From SYFY01 sp031385325 (GTDB lineage Bacteria > Pseudomonadota > Gammaproteobacteria > Pseudomonadales > Azotimanducaceae), in NCBI GenBank assembly GCA_031385325.1, contig JANNBJ010000049.1:1-24818 (forward strand): a stretch of 24,818 nucleotides of DNA, in the 5' to 3' direction. The position numbers were made by a program, and so were the translations under genes. The notes beneath the pieces are model-generated. The model was not told where the DNA came from and did not search any database. It saw nothing but the letters and a program-made list of their open reading frames with translations. Positions 1 through 6,977 of this stretch are shown piece after piece (position 1 is the stretch's first letter; each line of letters starts with the position of its first letter).

Positions 1-2
1 CA

Positions 3-674
3 GAGGGACTACTCTTTCCCGCCGGCACTCCAGAGGACTATTCGGGTGGTCGCATTGAACGTGTCGATCTGCGCACTGGCGCAGTCACTACGCTGTATCG
101 CGATTGTGACGGGTTCACGCTCAACGGTCCCAACGATATCGTCTTCGATCGGCAAGGCGGCTTCTGGTTTACCGATCTGGGCAAGACATACGACACGACC
201 AAGGATCTTGGTGTCATCTATTACGCCAAAGCCGATGGCAGTCACATTTCACGACAGATTTTGCACCGTGATTCACCCAACGGAATCGGTCTGTCGCCGG
301 ATGAAAGGACAGTGTATTTCGCGGAAACGCTGACTGGCCGTGTGTGGGCTTGTGACCTTTCAGAACCGGGCCAGGTCGACGTAGCGTCGCTCCGTCTGGT
401 GGTCGGCCTGCCAGGATTTCAACTGTTCGATTCCATGGCCATCGATGCCGAAGGCAACATCTGCGTCGCCACACTGATCAATGGTGGCATTAGCGTGATA
501 TCGCCGGATGGGTCGAAGGTCAGACACGTCCCGATGGATGATCGGTTCACGACCAACATCTGTTTTGGTGGCCACAACTTGCGAACCGCATTCATCACGC
601 TGTCGAGTACCGGAAAACTGGTGTCAACCGCGTGGGATACTGCCGGTCTACCGCTCAACTTCCTCAATACCTAA
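3..674 (+). CDS. SMP-30/gluconolactonase/LRE family protein (5' truncated)
   Basis: The reading frame is open from base 3, so the gene starts upstream of the window; about 223 codons remain. Known members are six-bladed beta-propeller, metal-dependent lactone hydrolases such as gluconolactonase and senescence marker protein 30. Visible signatures are NGPNDIVFD followed by GGFWFTDLG (positions about 135-185), and SPNGIGLSPDE (about 273-305). These contain the Asn and Asp residues that normally ligate the divalent metal. Later propeller blades follow, with SMAIDAEGNICVAT. The stop TAA at 672-674 lies 11 bp before the next gene, so the two are probably co-transcribed. The substrate cannot be read from the sequence. 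The neighbouring crotonase suggests lactone or ring-opening chemistry in a catabolic pathway, but that is inference. Confidence 0.88.
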   Translation, partial: EGLLFPAGTPEDYSGGRIERVDLRTGAVTTLYRDCDGFTLNGPNDIVFDRQGGFWFTDLGKTYDTTKDLGVIYYAKADGSHISRQILHRDSPNGIGLSPDERTVYFAETLTGRVWACDLSEPGQVDVASLRLVVGLPGFQLFDSMAIDAEGNICVATLINGGISVISPDGSKVRHVPMDDRFTTNICFGGHNLRTAFITLSSTGKLVSTAWDTAGLPLNFLNT

Positions 675-685
675 GGGCTCTTACC

Positions 686-1468
686 ATGTCCGATTTTATT
701 CAGTACGCCGTTGCCGATGGTGTTGCCACGGTCACCATCAATCGGCCTGACAAGAAAAACGCCATGTCGTTTGCCATGCTTGGCCAGTTCATCGAAACCG
801 TGAAAAAAGCCGGCGAAGATCCCGCAGCCCGAGTGGTCATCGTGACCGGCGTACCGGGCGCATTCTGCGCCGGAACCGATCTGTCGGATCTTGCCTCCAT
901 CCCGGGCGCTCAGCGTGGGCTGCGCGGAACCGCAGAAGATCGCGGACGCTGGTGGCCTATCGTTGAATGCCCCCTGCCGGTCATTGGCGCCATCGATGGT
1001 GCGGCAGTTGGCATGGGCGCCGAATTCGCGACCCAATGTGATATCCGTATCGCCACGCCTCGAGCCCGCTTTGCCTGGAACTTCGTGCATCGTGGGCTGG
1101 TACCCGATACCGGCGCGGGCAGCTGGCTGCTGCCCCGTTTGATTGGCAGCGGGCAGGCATTACGGCTGCTGTACACCGGTGACTTCCTGCCAGCACAAGA
1201 AGCGCTGGACCTGGGTTTTGTGCACCAGGTGGTTGAACCGGACGAACTTCTGAACACCGCGCGAACATTGGCTCTGGCCATCGCCAAAGGCTCGCCGTTT
1301 TCCCAGAAACGGATCAAGGCACTGGTATACGAAGGGCTCGCATCACCCGTCGATGAACACATGCAGCGCCACACCAAGGCACTCGCCGAGTGTTTCAAGA
1401 GCGACGATCATCGGGAGGGCGTTGCTTCTTTCCTGGAGCGCCGAGAGGCTCAATTTACCGGCAAGTAG
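686..1468 (+). CDS. Enoyl-CoA hydratase/isomerase family protein (crotonase fold)
   Basis: This is a 260-residue crotonase-superfamily protein, the normal size. I chose ATG 686 because AAGGG lies 8 nt upstream; the frame is open further upstream only inside the previous gene. The CoA-binding and oxyanion-hole segments are seen: NRPDKKNA (19-26), AFCAGTDLSDL (59-69) and GAAVGMGAEFATQCD (105-119). Glu113 sits at the position of Glu144 of classical enoyl-CoA hydratase. The position of the second catalytic Glu (Glu164) appears to be Phe133 in RFAWNFVHRGLVPD, followed by an Asp (D141) as in PaaG-like isomerases. The protein is therefore more likely an isomerase, a hydrolase or another crotonase activity than a textbook hydratase. 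It is cytosolic and acts on an unknown acyl-CoA. Confidence 0.93.
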   Translation: MSDFIQYAVADGVATVTINRPDKKNAMSFAMLGQFIETVKKAGEDPAARVVIVTGVPGAFCAGTDLSDLASIPGAQRGLRGTAEDRGRWWPIVECPLPVIGAIDGAAVGMGAEFATQCDIRIATPRARFAWNFVHRGLVPDTGAGSWLLPRLIGSGQALRLLYTGDFLPAQEALDLGFVHQVVEPDELLNTARTLALAIAKGSPFSQKRIKALVYEGLASPVDEHMQRHTKALAECFKSDDHREGVASFLERREAQFTGK

Positions 1469-1524
1469 ATTAGACTCGACCACACGGATCACTTTAGATG
1501 ACCAGAAATCACGCGGAGAAATTC

Positions 1525-2091
1525 ATGAACCAGCCTACTTTCATGCCACTGCTCAACTCCATTGCCGTCAATGAAGCGAAGGGTTACCAACTGCTCAATA
1601 CCTGGGCCAATTCGACCAAGGACGAACAACTCAAATCCGCACTGCAGTTTGTTGCCATTCGTGAAGGCGAGCACGCTGCAGCCTTTACCAAGCGTATGTG
1701 TGAGCTCGGTTGCGCCGTCGACGAAAAAAGTGCGTATCAGGTATTCAAGAACTTCGACGAGCAGCTCGCTTGTGCGAGTTCCAGTATTACCGATGCAGAG
1801 AAGGTTGCGTTTCTGACCGGCAGTGAAAAGCCCGAAGGTGAACGCAAGGATCCTTTTCGCAACTTCTTTCGCGACACCACAATCGATCCACAAACCGGCG
1901 AGCTGCTCGGGCGCTACATTGCCGAGGAGCGTGACAGCGGCCGGCGGCTCAGGGCGGAATACAATCGGGTGTGTGCAGCAGCCGATACCAGGAAGCCTGC
2001 CATGGATGACATCGCTTCACTCAAAGCGTGTGTCATGTCACTGGAGAACGAGTTGCAGCAGCTGCGCAAGATGATCGCTGCCGGGCGTTAA
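1525..2091 (+). CDS. Ferritin-like/rubrerythrin-type protein
   Basis: This is a 188-residue, mostly helical protein. ATG 1525 is preferred to the in-frame ATG 1498 because GGAGA lies just upstream of 1525 and nothing comparable precedes 1498. Residues about 8-60 look like the first two helices of a ferritin-like bundle. They have Glu in the VNEAKGY segment and an E-x2-H arrangement in IREGEHAAAF, the kind of carboxylate/histidine ligands used for a di-iron site. A third helix with ELLGRYIAEERDSGRR could supply the remaining Glu. The last 30 residues (SLKACVMSLENELQQLRKM) form a short amphipathic or coiled-coil helix. Family members handle iron or peroxide, or act as di-iron oxygenase-like proteins; the specific role is unknown. 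It lies in the left-hand operon. Confidence 0.75.
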   Translation: MNQPTFMPLLNSIAVNEAKGYQLLNTWANSTKDEQLKSALQFVAIREGEHAAAFTKRMCELGCAVDEKSAYQVFKNFDEQLACASSSITDAEKVAFLTGSEKPEGERKDPFRNFFRDTTIDPQTGELLGRYIAEERDSGRRLRAEYNRVCAAADTRKPAMDDIASLKACVMSLENELQQLRKMIAAGR

Positions 2092-2102
2092 GTTCGACCG
2101 TC

Positions 2103-3077
2103 GTGCGGATCCTTGTCAGCGGTGGCAACCGCTACATCGGGCTCGAGTTGGTGAATGAGCTGGCACAGGCCGGCTACGACGTGACTGTCATCAATAGTCA
2201 CGTCGTCCAGCTGCCGGCCGGAGTACGGCGTATTCATGCAGACCGACGCATCCCTGGCGAGTTTGCCAGGGCACTCGCCCCGCATCGAGACACCTTCGAT
2301 GTGTTCTTCGACAATACCGCGTTCACACCGGACGACGTTTTACCCATGGTCGATCTGTTTCGTGGACGACTCCAGCACTACGTATTTACCAGTTCGCAAG
2401 CGGTATACCGCCGCAGTTATGTTCTGCCGATTCGTGAGGATTTTCGCCGACATGCGCCAGACGATGCAGACCATCGTAAAGCCTATGGAGTAGGCAAGGT
2501 TCAGTGTGAGGATCTGTTACAGCGAGAATTCGAAGCCAACGGCTTTCCTGCAACTTCGCTGCGTGTCGGTCACACCATGGGGCCACGCAGCCCGGCCGCC
2601 ACCCGAGATCCGATTTTTTTCGCGCGACTTGAATCTGGGCGACCAGTGATGATCCCTGGCGACGGATTTGCTTGTACCCAACTCATCCATATCAACGATG
2701 TAGCCAAGGCCATGCTGTCCCTGCTTGGTATTGAAGCCGTCAAGGGTCAGGCATTCAATGTCACCGGCAGTGAAATCGCCAGCATTGTCGGTGTCGTCCA
2801 GCAGATCGGCCTGGCAATGGGAATCTCGCCGCGAATCATCAATGTCCCGACGGCTCGTGCCAGAGCGCAACGACCGGCGCTGTTGCACTGGGGTGAAGCG
2901 CTGGCAGGCTCGGCGATTCTCTCCATAGACAAACTCACGAACGCCACCGGCTGGCGACCGCGATTCGGAATCGAGGACGGTTATCGTGATTCGTGGACGT
3001 GGTATCAAGCCGAAGGACGCACGTTATACACCTTCGACTTTGCACCGGAAGATCAACTACTGGCAGAACTGGAGTAG
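2103..3077 (+). CDS. NAD(P)-dependent epimerase/dehydratase family (extended/atypical SDR)
   Basis: The protein has 324 residues if read from GTG 2103. The frame is open from an ATG at 2028 inside the ferritin-like gene, but the first SDR strand RILVSGGNRYIG begins right after GTG 2103, only 11 bp past the preceding stop. No convincing ribosome-binding site was seen, so translational coupling is likely. The Rossmann motif GGNRYIG is at residues 7-13. The catalytic region has TSSQAVY near residue 100 and YGVGK at 128-132, which is the YxxxK motif. HINDVAKAMLSLL and AFNVTGSE are typical of sugar-nucleotide epimerase or CSP41-like extended SDRs. The C terminus GWRPRFGIEDGYRDSWTWY fits the family. 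Predicted activity is a cytosolic NAD(P)-dependent oxidoreductase; the substrate is unknown. Confidence 0.88.
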   Translation: MRILVSGGNRYIGLELVNELAQAGYDVTVINSHVVQLPAGVRRIHADRRIPGEFARALAPHRDTFDVFFDNTAFTPDDVLPMVDLFRGRLQHYVFTSSQAVYRRSYVLPIREDFRRHAPDDADHRKAYGVGKVQCEDLLQREFEANGFPATSLRVGHTMGPRSPAATRDPIFFARLESGRPVMIPGDGFACTQLIHINDVAKAMLSLLGIEAVKGQAFNVTGSEIASIVGVVQQIGLAMGISPRIINVPTARARAQRPALLHWGEALAGSAILSIDKLTNATGWRPRFGIEDGYRDSWTWYQAEGRTLYTFDFAPEDQLLAELE

Positions 3078-3081
3078 ATAA

Positions 3082-3946
3082 TTGAGCCACGGTTCCACAC
3101 GCTACATGGATCGAACCCGTGATTTCTATGCCGCCCAGGGTTTCAGCAAAGCCTACACCTGGGCGCATCATGACAGCGCGCCATTTCAAAAATTGCGCAA
3201 ACCACTCGCCGAATCAACACTGACGGTCATCACGACTGCGGCACTGTACGATCGCAAAGCCACCGATACTCGCGAAGTCGCTTCTGGCTCGCTGCTTCAA
3301 GCGCCACCACAGCTATATGGCAACGACGTGGCCTGGGACAAGACGGTTACCCATATGGACGATCCGGGCAGTTTTTTTCCATACGACCCATTGCAGGCGG
3401 CCGTTGCCTCAGGGCGGCTTGGTGCGCTGACAAGCCGTTTCCACTGCGTCCCGACGGAGTACAGTCAACGCAGAACCCTGGACAGTGATGCGCCGGAAAT
3501 ACTGAGACGATGTCGGGAAGACGGCGCCGATATAGCCCTCCTCGTTCCGCTCTGACCGGTCTGTCATCAGACCGTGAGTCTGACCGCAAGATACCTGGAA
3601 GAGAATGGCATCCCGACCGTCGTCATTGGCTCGGCCCTGGATATCGTCACTCACTGCGCAGTGCCGCGGTTCCTCTTCACCGATCTTCCACTTGGCTCCT
3701 CTCGGGATACCTGGTGACAAGGCAATGCAAAGGCACGTGGTTGATCTGGCCTTGTCGGTCTTCGAATCGGCAACCCAATCCAAGACGGTGGTCAATGCGC
3801 CAGTTCGCTGGAACGAAGGAGATGAGTGGCGTGCGAGATATGCGGAAATCAGACCCGAAGATCGCGAGCGGCTGGCCGCTGCCGGTGAAGCACGACGAGT
3901 ATTGCGGGATTCACTGAAAGCGGCCGGAAAGGTTCGGGACTCCTGA
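3082..3946 (+). CDS. Selenoprotein B-like protein (glycine/betaine/sarcosine/D-proline reductase family) with in-frame UGA (Sec158) and an apparent frameshift
   Basis: TTG 3082 has GGAG 7 nt upstream and follows the SDR stop closely. Residues 1-157 contain LRKPLAESTLTVITTAALY, and the segment before TGA 3553-3555 ends DGADIALLVPL. Read-through in the same frame gives Sec-PVCHQTVSLTARYLEENG, then IPTVVIGSALDIVTHC and VPRFLFTDLPLG. This matches my recollection of the GrdB-like selenoprotein family, whose redox motif is U-P-V-C-H-Q-T. The UxxC pair would be Sec158 and Cys161. Near 3697 homology jumps one frame: PLGIPGDKAMQRHVVDLAL and a basic C terminus continue to the stop at 3944-3946, while the original frame hits TGA at 3715. 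The simplest explanation is a 2-nt loss (for example GGC-AAT-CCT becoming GGC-T-CCT) or a one-base insertion. It is either a recent pseudogene or a sequence error. The function is probably a thiol/selenol redox reaction on an unknown substrate. Confidence 0.8.
3567..3583 (+). promoter_or_regulatory. Putative bacterial SECIS hairpin downstream of the UGA codon
   Basis: TCAGAC (3567-3572) can pair perfectly with GTCTGA (3578-3583), leaving a five-base loop CGTGA. The apical loop has G at its second position, 18 nt after the UGA. This agrees with the general bacterial SECIS description: a short stem-loop just downstream of UGA with a G among the first two loop bases, roughly 16-37 nt away. A competing 7-bp hairpin at 3557-3574 shares the same arm. 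Folding was judged by eye only. Confidence 0.55.
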
Positions 3947-4030
3947 TCACCTTTCAATCCTGCAGGTTCGGCAGCATTCTGCGACGATCTGCTTTTCCCC
4001 TCTCACCATGAACAAGGACATCGCCCGCTC

Positions 4031-4891
4031 ATGAAACTCGGTCTCATTCCAGTCAACATCGGCATGAACGATCCGGCCCAGATCACTGGTCTGGCACAAC
4101 TCGCGGAGTCCGCCGGTTTCGAATCCGTCTGGACCTTCGAGCACGTCATCGTCCCGCTCGACTATGCGTCCAGATATCCCTACAACAGCAGCGGCAAGAT
4201 GGGTGCAGCGCCAGAAACGAACCTGGTCGATCCGCTTATTGCATTGACGGCCATTGCGGCTGCCACCAGGACGATTCGCCTGGGTACCGGCGTGAACATC
4301 CTGTCGCAGACCAACCCGCTCCTGCTCGCCAAGCAGAGCGCCAGCCTCGACTTCATGTCTGGTGGTCGCTTCATGCTCGGCGTTGGTATCGGCTGGCTGC
4401 AGGAAGAGTTCATCGCCATGGGTACACCGTTTGAGAAACGCGGTGCACGCTTTGACGATTACGTCGCTGCCATGCGCAAAGTCTGGTCCGGTGACGTGGT
4501 CGAGCACCAGAGCGAGTTTCTGAGCTGGTCCGGATTCAAGAGCTATCCGATCCCGAAACAGAATCCCCTGCCCATCATCATGGGTGGCAACAAGGGAAAA
4601 ATTCTCGAGCGAATCGCGCGTTTGGGCAATGGCTGGTTCGTCCCGGGTAGCGATCCGGCGGAGCTGGTGAATCAGTTAAGTCAACTCAAGGCGGAGTGCA
4701 ATCGTCAGGGACGCAACTTCCAGGAGATTGAAATCACCTGCATGTGGCCCGGTTCTGGTGGAATTGAAGCGCTGCAGGTGCTGGCCAAAGCCGGTGTGCA
4801 TCGTGCCGTCGTGCCCTTGATGGCCCTGGGCACCAATCCGATGGAAGGCATCGAGCGTCTTGGCAAGGAAGTGATACCACGGCTTCGTTGA
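4031..4891 (+). CDS. LLM-class (F420/flavin-dependent) oxidoreductase
   Basis: This is a 286-residue bacterial luciferase-like TIM-barrel protein. The N terminus MKLGLIPVNIGMNDP, then GFESVWTFEHVIVPLDYASR, IRLGTGVNILSQTNPLLLAK and SGGRFMLGVGIGWLQEEF, are the standard pattern of the TIGR03619-like LLM subfamily annotated as F420-dependent. The motif DDYVAAMRKVWSG and the late GGNKGKILERIARLGNGWF complete the barrel. ATG 4031 is consistent with the family start; an AAGGA stretch lies about 11 nt upstream. Such enzymes reduce or oxygenate substrates using F420H2 or FMNH2, and the cofactor cannot be decided here. It follows the selenoprotein by 84 bp. No F420 biosynthesis gene is present in the window. 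Confidence 0.92.
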   Translation: MKLGLIPVNIGMNDPAQITGLAQLAESAGFESVWTFEHVIVPLDYASRYPYNSSGKMGAAPETNLVDPLIALTAIAAATRTIRLGTGVNILSQTNPLLLAKQSASLDFMSGGRFMLGVGIGWLQEEFIAMGTPFEKRGARFDDYVAAMRKVWSGDVVEHQSEFLSWSGFKSYPIPKQNPLPIIMGGNKGKILERIARLGNGWFVPGSDPAELVNQLSQLKAECNRQGRNFQEIEITCMWPGSGGIEALQVLAKAGVHRAVVPLMALGTNPMEGIERLGKEVIPRLR

Positions 4892-4963
4892 ACTTAGTGG
4901 CGAACTGAAGGCACAGCCTACATTGGCCAAACTACGCCTGAACATCGTTGCTGAGGAAACACT

Positions 4964-5587
4964 ATGAGCTTGGTTGCGAACGAGGCCGAGCAAACGACGA
5001 CGACGCTGGCGTTGACCTCATCGGCACTGATGCTTGCGCTGTTGTGGTTTCTCGGTCTCGGTGGATGTTCCACAGGACAGGATCTGAAGCCGATTCCAGC
5101 GCCGGAACATGTTGACCTGTCGAAGTTCATGGGCGACTGGTACGTCATCGCAAACATTCCGACCGTGATCGAAAAACATGCTTATCAGGCGGTGGAGCGA
5201 TACCATCTCGACGAGAACGGTTCCATCGCAACCTCGTTCTCTTTTCGCAATGGTGGCTTCGACTCTCCCGTAAAAACCTATCACCCGCGAGGTTTCGTGG
5301 TGGACACCACAACCAACGCTGTGTGGAGTATGCAGTTCCTCTGGCCGTTCAAGGCCGACTACCGTATTGCCCACGTAGATGGCGAGTATCAGGAAACCGT
5401 GATAGCACGTACCGCTCGAGACTATGTGTGGATCATGGCGCGAACACCAACACTGTCTGCGGCTGACTATTGTCGTCTTCTGATTTTTGTTCATGGCTTG
5501 GGCTATGACATGTCCGCGCTTCGCCAGGTACCGCAGGTAGATGGCTCCGCTCCGATCACCTGCCCATCCGCAGCAGCTCTTCCATAA
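4964..5587 (+). CDS. Lipocalin family lipoprotein (Blc-like)
   Basis: This is a 207-residue protein with GAGGAAA just upstream of ATG 4964. A hydrophobic stretch (about 15-32) ends in a lipobox L-G-G-C with Cys35, indicating an outer-membrane or periplasmic lipoprotein. The lipocalin signature is DLSKFMGDWYVIANIP (G-x-W motif). It is followed by beta-barrel strands such as DENGSIATSFSFRNGGF and TTTNAVWSMQFLWPFKADYRIA, and the late DYVWIMARTPTLS as in bacterial Blc proteins. The N-region is odd: the first 20 residues contain two Glu and no Lys or Arg, unusual for a signal peptide. The family binds lipids or lysophospholipids. The convergent CFA-type methyltransferase is a thematically related neighbour, since both kinds often sit near each other in envelope-stress clusters. 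Confidence 0.9.
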   Translation: MSLVANEAEQTTTTLALTSSALMLALLWFLGLGGCSTGQDLKPIPAPEHVDLSKFMGDWYVIANIPTVIEKHAYQAVERYHLDENGSIATSFSFRNGGFDSPVKTYHPRGFVVDTTTNAVWSMQFLWPFKADYRIAHVDGEYQETVIARTARDYVWIMARTPTLSAADYCRLLIFVHGLGYDMSALRQVPQVDGSAPITCPSAAALP

Positions 5588-5617
5588 CTCACGCTGGCGC
5601 GGCGCTGCCTGTTCGAC

Positions 5618-6775
5618 CTACTCCGAAGTTATTCGTCGTTTCATCCGGTAGTGTGCGATCAGCCATTCATTGCCACCTCGAAAGCCAAACAATTCTTCGC
5701 ACGCCATGAAGAAAAATCGCCATCTCTGCAGCCAGCGATCCACGTCGGGGCCATAGGTAGCCGATAGAACGGCTCGCGCGCGTTCATGATTCATATCCAG
5801 CCGGTCGAGCCAGCCCCGCGCGGTGCGCTGATAGTGATGACCCGGAATACTCCACTGTTGCTCAATTTCCAGGTGATCTTTGAAATGGCGAAGGGTGTCG
5901 ATAGCGGGCATCAGCCCGCCGGTGAAAAAGTAGCGCCCCATCCAGTTACCATCTCCTTCCGTTTCATACGGATAAGCCGTCTCGCGATGGCAGAAGATAT
6001 GGACGAACAGAGACCCGTCAGACTTTAACCAGCGAGCGATCCGGCTTAGCAGGAGGCTGTAATTGCGCATGTGTTCAAACATCTCGATGGACACGACACG
6101 ATCAAAGCGTGCCGAGTCGAACTCAAGCTGGTTGACGTCTCTGGTCAGCACTTCAACATTGCGCAAACCACGCTGCAATGCGGTGGTCTCGATGAACTGT
6201 CGCTGGGTGGCGGAGTTCGATACAGCCGTAAACCGCGAACGTGGGAACTTTTCAGCCGCCCACAGCGTGAACGATCCCCAGCCACAACCGAGATCCAGTA
6301 CCTGTTGGCCATCGACGAGTTCAGCTCGCTCCGCATAGAGTGCGAGCATTGCCGCCTCCGCGTCATCGAGGCTGGTGTTCTCACGTTCAAACAGACAGGC
6401 GCTGTACTTCATGTGGGTGCCGAGCACGAGTTCAAAAAACCCGGTCGGTACTTCATAGTGCTGCTCGTTCGCGGCTTGCGTTTCAAGCGCCACTTCGCTC
6501 CTGCCGAGTTCAAGCAGTAGTGTGTTCACGCGGGCCAGACGGGCAGGTTCCCCACCTCGATATTCGTCTTCAATCCGGCCTCGTACGAATCGACGAATTC
6601 CGATTCGTACGAGGAAGTCGGGAATAAATCCGCGCTCTGCAAGATCGATGACAACACTCAACGGATCACCTCTTAAGGTCACTCTGATTAACTCGCTTGT
6701 ATGTTCAAGCGTGCCTGCCATGAGGAAGATGGCAGGCACCGGGGTGGCATCATGAAGACCACGTGATAGCAGCAT
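5618..6775 (-). CDS. Cyclopropane-fatty-acyl-phospholipid synthase family SAM methyltransferase
   Basis: The open frame has 385 codons from ATG 6775. An internal ATG at 6721 is an alternative, and neither has a clear ribosome-binding site. The N-terminal helical part (IPDFLVRIGIRRFVRGRI) precedes HYEVPTGFFELVLGTHMKYSACLF, the lipid/SAM-binding hallmark of CFA synthases and plant coclaurine N-methyltransferase-like proteins. The SAM motif VLDLGCGWGSFTLWAAEKFP starts near residue 159. SIEMFEHM and HIFCHRETAYPYE supply the conserved Glu and His region, and the C terminus has FFMACEELFGFRGG. It probably transfers a methyl or methylene group to a membrane lipid or a small amphiphile. Sequence alone does not separate true CFA synthase from related methyltransferases. 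It is convergent with the lipocalin gene and divergent from the RND operon. Confidence 0.9.
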   Translation of the reverse strand: MLLSRGLHDATPVPAIFLMAGTLEHTSELIRVTLRGDPLSVVIDLAERGFIPDFLVRIGIRRFVRGRIEDEYRGGEPARLARVNTLLLELGRSEVALETQAANEQHYEVPTGFFELVLGTHMKYSACLFERENTSLDDAEAAMLALYAERAELVDGQQVLDLGCGWGSFTLWAAEKFPRSRFTAVSNSATQRQFIETTALQRGLRNVEVLTRDVNQLEFDSARFDRVVSIEMFEHMRNYSLLLSRIARWLKSDGSLFVHIFCHRETAYPYETEGDGNWMGRYFFTGGLMPAIDTLRHFKDHLEIEQQWSIPGHHYQRTARGWLDRLDMNHERARAVLSATYGPDVDRWLQRWRFFFMACEELFGFRGGNEWLIAHYRMKRRITSE

Positions 6776-6854
6776 GCTGGCTTAGGCGAAAGGCAGCATT
6801 GATGGTGATCTGTGTCCGCACCCTGCCGCGTTCGATCGCGGGCATCCAGACTCC

Positions 6855-6877
6855 ATATTGGCGGATCCCGCCAGTAT
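6855..6877. promoter_or_regulatory. 23-bp near-perfect palindrome, candidate operator
   Basis: Two 10-base arms flank the centre ATC: ATATTGGCGG and CCGCCAGTAT pair at nine positions plus one T:G. It lies in the divergent gap between the methyltransferase gene and the RND operon, about 100 bp before the permease start. No T-run follows on either strand, so it does not look like a terminator. Size and symmetry fit a dimeric repressor site such as a TetR- or MarR-type operator. No such regulator is present in the window. Confidence 0.4.
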
Positions 6878-6921
6878 CAGAAGAATAGCGGCACAATTTA
6901 CGTGTTTTTGCGATTCAAACC

Positions 6922-6938
6922 CTGGCACGACTTCTGCT
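6922..6938 (+). promoter_or_regulatory. Candidate sigma-54 promoter of the RND operon
   Basis: The sequence CTGGCACGACTTCTGCT matches the sigma-54 consensus YTGGCACG-N4-TTGCW with one mismatch. The invariant GG (6924-6925) and GC (6936-6937) have the required 10-bp separation. A start near 6949 would leave about 29 nt of leader containing the GGGGAG ribosome-binding site (6964-6969). No enhancer-binding activator was identified nearby, so this remains a motif match. Confidence 0.35.
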
Positions 6939-6977
6939 ATCCAACTCCCCAGACAACATGGTTGGGGAGCAAGACTG

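Noticed and set aside
3605..3946. Independent 113-residue gene starting at ATG 3605
   Set aside because: Only its part from 3698 on looks family-like. The stretch before that is the wrong frame of the selenoprotein, so it is the shifted C-terminal half of that gene and not a separate one.
4008..4034. Eight-codon leader ORF overlapping the LLM start (TGA/ATG overlap)
   Set aside because: No ribosome-binding site precedes its ATG and the peptide has no regulatory pattern. The overlap is easily due to chance.
6858..6977. Forty-codon N-terminal extension of the RND permease
   Set aside because: It crosses the palindrome and promoter candidates, carries no membrane segment, and the family begins at MNLIRQFAEHRLAPN with a GGGGAG site.
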